DNA of 36,775 nt from Actinomycetes bacterium (GTDB lineage Bacteria; Actinomycetota; Actinomycetes; Propionibacteriales; Propionibacteriaceae). The stretch lies in the NCBI GenBank assembly GCA_021803025.1, contig JAJZQV010000020.1, forward strand, positions 1-36,775, written 5' to 3'. The translations under genes were made by a program, and so were the position numbers. Under the pieces are notes generated by a model that was given only the letters and a program-made list of their open reading frames with translations, did not search any database and was not told the origin of the DNA. Shown piece after piece: positions 31,702-36,775 of the stretch. Every line of letters begins with the position of its first letter. The first letter of the stretch is position 1.

Positions 31702-32142
31702 ATGAGGCATCCCGACCCGTTGATCATGTCGGCGGACATCGCCCGGGTGGCGTCCGAGCGCCCCGAGCTTGGCGAGGAGCTGGTCCAAGCGCTCTACCAG
31801 CACCTCGTCCTGATCGAAGGCCGGCAACCGGCGATCGACGAGTTGCGGGACTACGTCGACCGCCTGTCCAGCCTCGACGAACACGCGCTCCGGCAGCGTC
31901 TCGGCCTTGTGGCACGGCGCAAGCGTGGCCCGCGGGCTCCAGCGAAACCGGTTCGGGGCCGCCCGAAGGGCAACGGCCTGCTGACGGCAGCGATCGTCAG
32001 GAGTAACAACAGCGCGCTCCGAACCGAGCTCCAAGGCCGCGCCCCGACCCAGGATGCGCTCGCCTCACGGCTCGAGGTTTCCGTCCGCACCCTCCAGGAC
32101 TTCCTGAAGGCGAGCGGCCTGGCGTGGCCGCTCGCCGACTAG
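31702..32142 (+). CDS. 146-aa protein with C-terminal helix-turn-helix
   Basis: ATG at 31702 (alternative at 31726); no good ribosome site is visible. The N-terminal half is helical (ERPELGEELVQALYQHLVLIEGRQPAIDELRDYVDRLSS). A basic linker follows (ARRKRGPRAPAKPVRGRPKG), then an HTH-like end, APTQDALASRLEVSVRTLQDFLKASG. It is probably a DNA-binding protein of the element. It follows the DUF5343 gene by 35 bases and may be co-transcribed with it. Confidence 0.6.
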   Translation: MRHPDPLIMSADIARVASERPELGEELVQALYQHLVLIEGRQPAIDELRDYVDRLSSLDEHALRQRLGLVARRKRGPRAPAKPVRGRPKGNGLLTAAIVRSNNSALRTELQGRAPTQDALASRLEVSVRTLQDFLKASGLAWPLAD

Positions 32143-32217
32143 TTCGCGCATAACCCGGTAGTTCTTCGCGGCTTCGGCACGTTTATCTCGCGCCCCGGGT
32201 CGTCGTTCAATCTGGTC

Positions 32218-32484
32218 GTGCCATCCCTGACGATAAGACTCCCCGAGCGCGCCGCAGCTGCACTTCACGACCTCGCCGAAGTCGAGTGCCGTTCGACGAA
32301 GGATCAGGCTGCGTTCCTCATCCTCGAGGGACTCCGTGCAGCATCACCGGCGACGACGCCCGCAGCGGGGCCGCGACGGCGGCGAGACCGCCGGCCGATC
32401 GGGAGGGCAGCCGCATCCGTCCGCTCCGCTGGGACAACCCGCAGGCAGGGGACTGAGAACGCCGTTGAGTCGACGGGCGCATGA
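32218..32484 (+). CDS. Ribbon-helix-helix (CopG-like) protein
   Basis: GTG start at 32218, 88 residues. The first 40 or so residues have the RHH layout: a beta strand SLTIRLPERAAAALHDLAE followed by helices (STKDQAAFLILEGLRAA). The rest is a basic, low-complexity tail. RHH proteins are typical copy-number or transcription regulators of mobile elements. Its stop overlaps the ATG of the primase gene (ATGA, 32481-32484), so it heads the replication-integration operon. The gap 32143-32217 holds nothing recognisable. Confidence 0.65.
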   Translation: MPSLTIRLPERAAAALHDLAEVECRSTKDQAAFLILEGLRAASPATTPAAGPRRRRDRRPIGRAAASVRSAGTTRRQGTENAVESTGA

Positions 32485-35069
32485 ACGTCCCCGTCGAGAA
32501 CGCCCTGGCGATGGCAGCCACCGGATGGCGTGTGATCCCGCTGCACACGCCGATCGACGGCGCGTGCGATTGCCATCGGTCCGACTGCTCCTCGCCCGGC
32601 AAGCATCCCCGGACGAAGAACGGTCTCAGCGACGCGACCACGGACGCCGATCAGATCCGCAAATGGTGGGGCATGTGGCCCACGGCGAACATCGGCGCCG
32701 TGGTCCCGGACGGCTTCATCGTGGTCGACCTGGACGTGGCCGACCTCGCCACGGTCTTCAAGAGCGACGAGCTGCCGAGAACGGCGACCTCGAGGACGGG
32801 CCGTGGCCGCCACCTGATCTACCGCACGACCACGCTGATCCGGCCGAAGGTCGGCGTCAGGGAGCATGTCGACCTCCGGGGGCCCGGCTCCTACATCGTC
32901 GTCCCGCCCTCGCTCCACATCAGCGGCGTGCGCTACGGGTGGGTCGTGCCCATCGAGGATGGGATCGCCGACGCGCCGGCATGGGTCGCAGATGCAGCCC
33001 AATCGCCTCGGGCGGCAGTCGATCGTCCAGACGACCTGGACCTCATCCCCGAAGGCAAGCGGAACGCGGTCCTGGCCTCGCTGGCCGGTGCCATGCGTCG
33101 GCCCGGCATGACCGCGGCCGAGATCGAGCCCGCGCTGCTGGCGGTGAATGCTGGCCGCTGTCAACCGCCTCTGTCCGACGATGAGGTCCGCGCGATCGCC
33201 GCCAGCGTGGGGCGCTACCCGCCGGGCAGTGGGCGGGCGATCCCGCCGCGACCAGTGGCCGCCGCCGATGACGGCGATCCTGCAGCGACCGACGACCCCG
33301 AGGGCGCGCCGGAGTCGGAACCAGGCGATCCGGGACCCGTCGGATCCGCGGCGGGCGGGAAGCAATCCCAGGCGACCCAGCTCCTCGATCTTGTTGCGGA
33401 CGTGGAGTTCTTCCACACAGCGGATGACGTTGCCTACGCCCGCATCGAGCGCGACGGCCATCATGAGGTCTGGCCCCTCGGATCGAAGGCCCTTCGAGCT
33501 TGGCTGTCCCGCCGGTTCCACCAGGCCTACGGTCGGGCCGCTGGCGGCCAGGCCCTTCGCGATGCGCTCGACGTCCTGATGGGCCGGGCGCTCTTCGAGG
33601 GGTCCGAGTGTCCGGTGTACGTCCGAGTCGCTGGCGATGGCAACGACATCTACCTCGACCTGGGCGACCCGCTCTGGCACGCGGTCAGGATCACGGCCAC
33701 CGGCTGGGAGATCGTCGCTGATCCGCCCGTTCGATTTCGCCGCCCGAAGGGCCTGCTTCGCTTACCTGCGCCCATCCGTGGCGGCAGCGTCGATCAGCTC
33801 CGTCGATTCGTGAACGTCCGCGACGACGACCAGGACCACCAGTGGCGCCTGTTCATCGGCTGTCTCGTGGCGGCATTCCGGCCGAGCGGTCCGTATCCGA
33901 TCCTCGCTCTGAACGGTGAGCATGGCTCGGCCAAGTCCACCTCGGCGAAGATCCATCGTCGCTTGATCGACCCCAACAAGAGCGTCACCCGCGCGGCGCC
34001 GCGTGACGAGCGCGATCTGGCGATCGCGGCGACCAACGGTGCCGTCATCTCCCTCGACAACCTCTCATCGGTCCCGGACTGGCTCAGCGACACGCTGTGC
34101 CGGGTCTCGACCGGGCTGGGCTTCAGCACCCGAACCCTGTACGAGAACGACGAGGAGACTCTGTTCGACGCCTGCCGTCCGATCGTCGTCAACGGCATCG
34201 GCGTCCTGGGCACGCGGAGCGATCTGCTCGACCGCACGATCGAGCTCGAACTGCCGCGGATCCCGGACGAACGCCGCCAGGATGAGGCCCAGTTCTGGGC
34301 CGCGTTCGATCGCGAGCAGCCGGCGATCCTAGGCGCACTCCTCGACGCGGTGTCAGGCGCAGTCGGCCGGTTGGACCAGGTCCAGCTCGAACGGGCGCCC
34401 CGGATGGCGGACTTCGCCCGCTGGGTCGTCGCAGCCGAACCGGCGCTGGGTTGGCCCGCCGGCTCGTTCCTGAAGGCGTACACGGGCAATCGAGACGCCA
34501 TTCACGAGATCGCCCTCGACGCGGCGGTGATCGTTCCGCCCATGCGCACGCTGCTGGAATCGGGCGAGTACACCGGGACTGCGACGGAACTCCTCGATCG
34601 GCTCGCTGGCATCGTGGGCGAGTCCGCGGCGCGGCGCAGAGGCTGGCCGGGGAGTGCAACGTCTCTCTCGCGGGAGCTGGCCCGGATCGCGCCCAACCTC
34701 CGCTCGGTCGGCATCGAGGTCGAGAAGCGTCGCGAGTCGCACGGACGCCGCGTGATCGCCATCCGACTGGCACCCGAAACGCCGTCACCAGCGTCACCGC
34801 CGTCACCTGCCCGAGGCGCTGGTGACGCAAGGTCTCCTGCGGGTGACGGGACAGGTCTGCCCGACGAGCCGAGCGTCACCCAGGATCGTACCCGGGGTGA
34901 CACGGGTGACGCTGGTGACGGTCCCTCGCCCCTCGTGTCGCCTACTGGGATGGATGTCGCCCGGGAAGCGCTGCGTATCTTCGCCGACGACCTCACTGAC
35001 GAGTCGGCAGCACGCCTCCGAGCCGTGGTCGATGGGCCAGATGGCTTCGAGTGGGGCGGCCTCGCGTGA
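32481..35069 (+). CDS. Bifunctional DNA primase/polymerase fused to an ATPase/helicase domain
   Basis: The protein has 862 residues. The N-terminal prim-pol (AEP) domain shows ALAMAATGWRVIPLHTP, a Cys cluster ending CSSPGKHPRTKNGL, IVVDLDVADL with the catalytic DxD near residue 82, TGRGRHLIYR and LRGPGSYIVVPPS. A primase C-terminal-like segment (GKRNAVLASLAGAMRRPGMT) follows, then an ATPase with Walker A GEHGSAKST near residue 480 and a downstream helicase-like core (VISLDNLSSVPDWLSDTLCRVSTG). It probably starts replication of the element. The C-terminal 80 or so residues are Pro/Ser/Gly/Asp-rich and coincide with a GGTGAC repeat cluster. Coupled at both ends (ATGA, GTGA). Confidence 0.88.
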   Translation: MNVPVENALAMAATGWRVIPLHTPIDGACDCHRSDCSSPGKHPRTKNGLSDATTDADQIRKWWGMWPTANIGAVVPDGFIVVDLDVADLATVFKSDELPRTATSRTGRGRHLIYRTTTLIRPKVGVREHVDLRGPGSYIVVPPSLHISGVRYGWVVPIEDGIADAPAWVADAAQSPRAAVDRPDDLDLIPEGKRNAVLASLAGAMRRPGMTAAEIEPALLAVNAGRCQPPLSDDEVRAIAASVGRYPPGSGRAIPPRPVAAADDGDPAATDDPEGAPESEPGDPGPVGSAAGGKQSQATQLLDLVADVEFFHTADDVAYARIERDGHHEVWPLGSKALRAWLSRRFHQAYGRAAGGQALRDALDVLMGRALFEGSECPVYVRVAGDGNDIYLDLGDPLWHAVRITATGWEIVADPPVRFRRPKGLLRLPAPIRGGSVDQLRRFVNVRDDDQDHQWRLFIGCLVAAFRPSGPYPILALNGEHGSAKSTSAKIHRRLIDPNKSVTRAAPRDERDLAIAATNGAVISLDNLSSVPDWLSDTLCRVSTGLGFSTRTLYENDEETLFDACRPIVVNGIGVLGTRSDLLDRTIELELPRIPDERRQDEAQFWAAFDREQPAILGALLDAVSGAVGRLDQVQLERAPRMADFARWVVAAEPALGWPAGSFLKAYTGNRDAIHEIALDAAVIVPPMRTLLESGEYTGTATELLDRLAGIVGESAARRRGWPGSATSLSRELARIAPNLRSVGIEVEKRRESHGRRVIAIRLAPETPSPASPPSPARGAGDARSPAGDGTGLPDEPSVTQDRTRGDTGDAGDGPSPLVSPTGMDVAREALRIFADDLTDESAARLRAVVDGPDGFEWGGLA
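34784..34919. repeat. Cluster of nine GGTGAC/GTCACC hexamers
   Basis: GTCACC at 34784, 34793, 34802 and 34875; GGTGAC at 34821, 34842, 34896, 34905 and 34914. The first three are spaced 9 bases apart, and so are the last three (about 9). They lie inside the low-complexity C-terminal coding part of the primase gene and form facing inverted sets able to fold into a large hairpin. They could be iteron-like origin sites or simply codon repetition. Confidence 0.45.
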
Positions 35070-35245
35070 CCGGCCAGGTCCAACTGCCAGTGGAGCGTGA
35101 TCCGCTCATCGCCGCTCTCGCCCGCTACATCGAGGCGCTTCATCATCGCTATCCCGACGGCCCAGACCAGATGCGCCGGGACACCCTTGACGGCAGAGCA
35201 ATGATCACCCGGATGTCGGACCGTCGGAAGGGCCCAGCCGCATGA
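35066..35245 (+). CDS. Unrecognised 59-aa protein between primase and recombinase
   Basis: The GTG at 35066 overlaps the primase TGA (GTGA), and the TGA at 35243-35245 overlaps the recombinase ATG at 35242 (ATGA). The product is a helical, charged protein: DPLIAALARYIEALHHRYP, then basic RRKGPAA. I recognise no family. Exact coupling to both neighbours suggests it is a true gene, perhaps a recombination directionality factor or accessory protein; that role is a guess from position. Confidence 0.55.
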   Translation: MTGQVQLPVERDPLIAALARYIEALHHRYPDGPDQMRRDTLDGRAMITRMSDRRKGPAA

Positions 35246-36744
35246 AGCACCTACCTCGCTCGGTCGACGAAATCCGGGGTCTCCGGGCGGCCCGCTGGAT
35301 CAGGGAGTCAACGGCCGGTCAATATGACCGATACGGCCCGGCGAGCCAGCGCGAGCAGCAGGACCGGTTCATCGAGCGTCACGGCCTCGTCGATACGGGG
35401 CTCGTGTACCAGGTCGCTCACAGCGGTCGCACCGTCTGGCGTTCGTCCATGATGGCCACGATGGTCGAGGACCTCCGGTCGGGCCGGTTCGACCTCCTCC
35501 TGACGGGATACTCGGACCGCTGGCAGCGGAACCTGCGCCGGACGCTCGAACTGCTTGAAGACGAGCTACATCCGAACGGGGTCGCGCTGGTGATGTGCGA
35601 CCGGAAGATCCTGAGCTCCGATCCCTCCGACTGGGACGAGCTGATCTCCGAAGCCGCCGGGGCGGAGAAGTACAGCCGCCGCCTGTCCGAGCGGATCACC
35701 GAGGGCTATGCCGCCAAGTTCGACCAGGAGCGCGACCCCGGTGGCCATGCCGCCCTCGGCTTCCGTCGCCTGCCGGAGCCGCCGCACACGCTCGAGATCG
35801 ACCCCGAGCGCATGCCGATCGTCGTCGGCCTGTTCGAGCGCTACGCCCTGGGCAACGTCAGCGCGACGCAGCTCGAGGCAGAGACGGGGTTTGCCGCCAC
35901 CCGTATCCGGATGATCCTGATGAACCCCCTCTACAACGGCTGGATCCGCCGCCACCGTGGCAAGAACGAGACGCGCCGTCCGGCACCGTGGCGGGCGACG
36001 CCGCCCGTCTCAGACGAGCTGTGGGCGCGGGTGGAGGAGGTTCGGCGCGCCAAGACCCGCGGCGGGGGACCCAAGAACTGGGATCGCGTCGACCTGCTCG
36101 GCGGCCTCCTCGAATGCGTCTGTGGTCGGCAACTGCGGAACGATGGCACGTTCGCCGATGGCCGTCATCGCAAGCTCCATGCCAACCCGTGTGCCGCCTG
36201 GGGTCGCAAGGCTCGCCTCGGCGATCAGACCTGGGAAGGGCCGGTCTTGGCCCAGGTCGCTGGCATCGCGCTGGACGACGTCACCATGGCCTCGGTCGTC
36301 GCGGCGCTCGGGTCGAACCAGCAGCCGGTCGCGATCGACCGCGCGCGGCTCGATCGGCAGATCCGCGAGCTGGCGCTGGAGCACGCCGGCGGCCTGATCG
36401 GCGACGACACGTACCTGGCGCGCCTGAAGGCCCTCCGCGAACAGCGAGACGCCATCGTGGAGCGAACGGCCCAGGGCCTACCTGGCCACCGCGCGGTCGA
36501 ATGGCTGCGCGCCCTCAGCGAGTCCTTCCAGACCGCAGACGTACCCAAGGAGAAGGCAGATCTGATGCACGCCATCTACGAGCGGATCACGGTCGCGGGC
36601 CCCGAGATCGTCGGTGTCCGGCTGACCGCGGCGGCCTACGCGCATGGATTGGCGCTGGCGCTGCCCGAAAAGGTTGCAATGGCGCGCCCGACAGGATTCG
36701 AACCTGCGACCTTCGGCTCCGGAGGCCGACGCTCTATCCACTGA
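35242..36744 (+). CDS. Large serine recombinase (integrase)
   Basis: The protein has 500 residues. The N-terminal resolvase domain has the nucleophile S23 in RWIRESTAGQYDRYGPASQREQQ, TGYSDRWQRNLRRTLELLE with catalytic arginines, and an ISEAAGAEKYSRRLSERITEGY helix. The recombinase domain follows (ALGFRRL ... VGLFERYALGNVSATQLEAETGF, ILMNPLYNGWIRRHRG), then a Cys-containing zinc-ribbon-like region (LLECVCGRQL ... ANPCAAW) and a helical, coiled-coil-like stretch. The last 20 residues (ARPTGFEPATFGSGGRRSIH) are encoded by the antisense of tRNA-Arg, so the natural C-terminus changes on integration. It integrates and excises the island. Confidence 0.92.
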   Translation: MKHLPRSVDEIRGLRAARWIRESTAGQYDRYGPASQREQQDRFIERHGLVDTGLVYQVAHSGRTVWRSSMMATMVEDLRSGRFDLLLTGYSDRWQRNLRRTLELLEDELHPNGVALVMCDRKILSSDPSDWDELISEAAGAEKYSRRLSERITEGYAAKFDQERDPGGHAALGFRRLPEPPHTLEIDPERMPIVVGLFERYALGNVSATQLEAETGFAATRIRMILMNPLYNGWIRRHRGKNETRRPAPWRATPPVSDELWARVEEVRRAKTRGGGPKNWDRVDLLGGLLECVCGRQLRNDGTFADGRHRKLHANPCAAWGRKARLGDQTWEGPVLAQVAGIALDDVTMASVVAALGSNQQPVAIDRARLDRQIRELALEHAGGLIGDDTYLARLKALREQRDAIVERTAQGLPGHRAVEWLRALSESFQTADVPKEKADLMHAIYERITVAGPEIVGVRLTAAAYAHGLALALPEKVAMARPTGFEPATFGSGGRRSIH

Positions 36745-36755
36745 GCTACAGGCGC
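36680..36755 (-). tRNA. tRNA-Arg (anticodon CCG), with encoded CCA
   Basis: The minus strand folds as a full cloverleaf: acceptor GCGCCTG/CGGGCGC, D stem GCTC/GAGC, anticodon stem TCGGC/GCCGA around loop CTCCGGA (anticodon CCG, reading CGG), a T stem with loop TTCGAAT, discriminator G and encoded CCA at 36682-36680. Its 3' end points toward the serine recombinase, the normal orientation for an attachment site inside a tRNA gene. The recombinase ORF overlaps it by 65 bases on the other strand. Confidence 0.95.
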
Positions 36756-36775
36756 GCGAGCCACGATGATAGCGG

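Noticed and set aside
36680-36720. Second copy of the tRNA 3' end as the left attachment site
   Set aside because: No matching segment was found elsewhere in the window, so the left boundary of the island is not called.
1-36775. CRISPR array, rRNA genes, second tRNA
   Set aside because: No regularly spaced direct repeats, rRNA-like segments or further cloverleaf sequences were seen. The 54-base repeats at 18835-19017 are coding and lack spacers.

Overview
The window is a GC-rich, gene-dense bacterial genomic island. Codon use, frequent GTG starts, stop/start overlaps (ATGA, GTGA) and the protein families fit an actinobacterial- or chloroflexotal-type chromosome. That placement is inferred from style, not from a marker gene. 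The right edge is a complete tRNA-Arg(CCG) gene on the minus strand. A large serine recombinase reads straight into it, so most or all of the window is probably one or more elements integrated at that tRNA. No second copy of the tRNA 3' end was found, so the far boundary is outside the window or lost.

Layout, left to right. (1) 1-454: the tail of an unidentified gene and a small LuxR-type HTH protein. (2) 500-3581, minus strand: a compact mercury-resistance operon. It holds merP (broken by one missing base), merA, a CmtR-like ArsR-family metal sensor, a MerT-like membrane protein, a 39-residue Cys-rich peptide, a second Cys-containing membrane peptide and a YnfA-type membrane protein. A recognisable promoter with an overlapping inverted repeat precedes it. 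(3) 3641-4617: a perfect hairpin, an HNH endonuclease and a small Cys/His protein, phage-like in character. (4) 4710-8457: two different, adjacent insertion sequences of the ISKra4 type. Each transposase is spread over several reading frames, with an A/G slippery run and a shared +1 site. (5) 8485-15487, minus strand: a second metal-handling cluster. It holds a P-type ATPase, a CadC-like sensor, a DoxX/YkgB protein, a cupredoxin lipoprotein, a zinc-ribbon protein, a CDF exporter, a polytopic membrane protein, a small lipoprotein and the C-terminal part of a CopC-like protein.

(6) 15494-22300, plus strand: the 3' part of a siphovirus tail module (C-terminal piece of a tape measure, distal tail protein, tail/baseplate proteins, hub-like protein). 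It abuts the truncated CopC gene head to head, so both genes lack their 5' ends at one abrupt junction. (7) 22382-31666: a defence-like region. It holds a HipA-like kinase/DUF3037 pair, a decayed coding fragment, a Type III restriction-modification pair (mod, res), a cassette with an unrecognised 307-aa protein convergent with and overlapping a DUF488 gene, a 75-aa protein, and a divergent DUF5343 gene. (8) 31702-36755: an HTH protein, then a tightly coupled block of ribbon-helix-helix protein, primase-polymerase/ATPase, a 59-aa protein and large serine recombinase, ending in the tRNA.

Together the genes describe an accessory island: metal resistance and defence as cargo, insertion sequences and phage debris as signs of repeated recombination, and a replication/integration core next to the tRNA attachment site.
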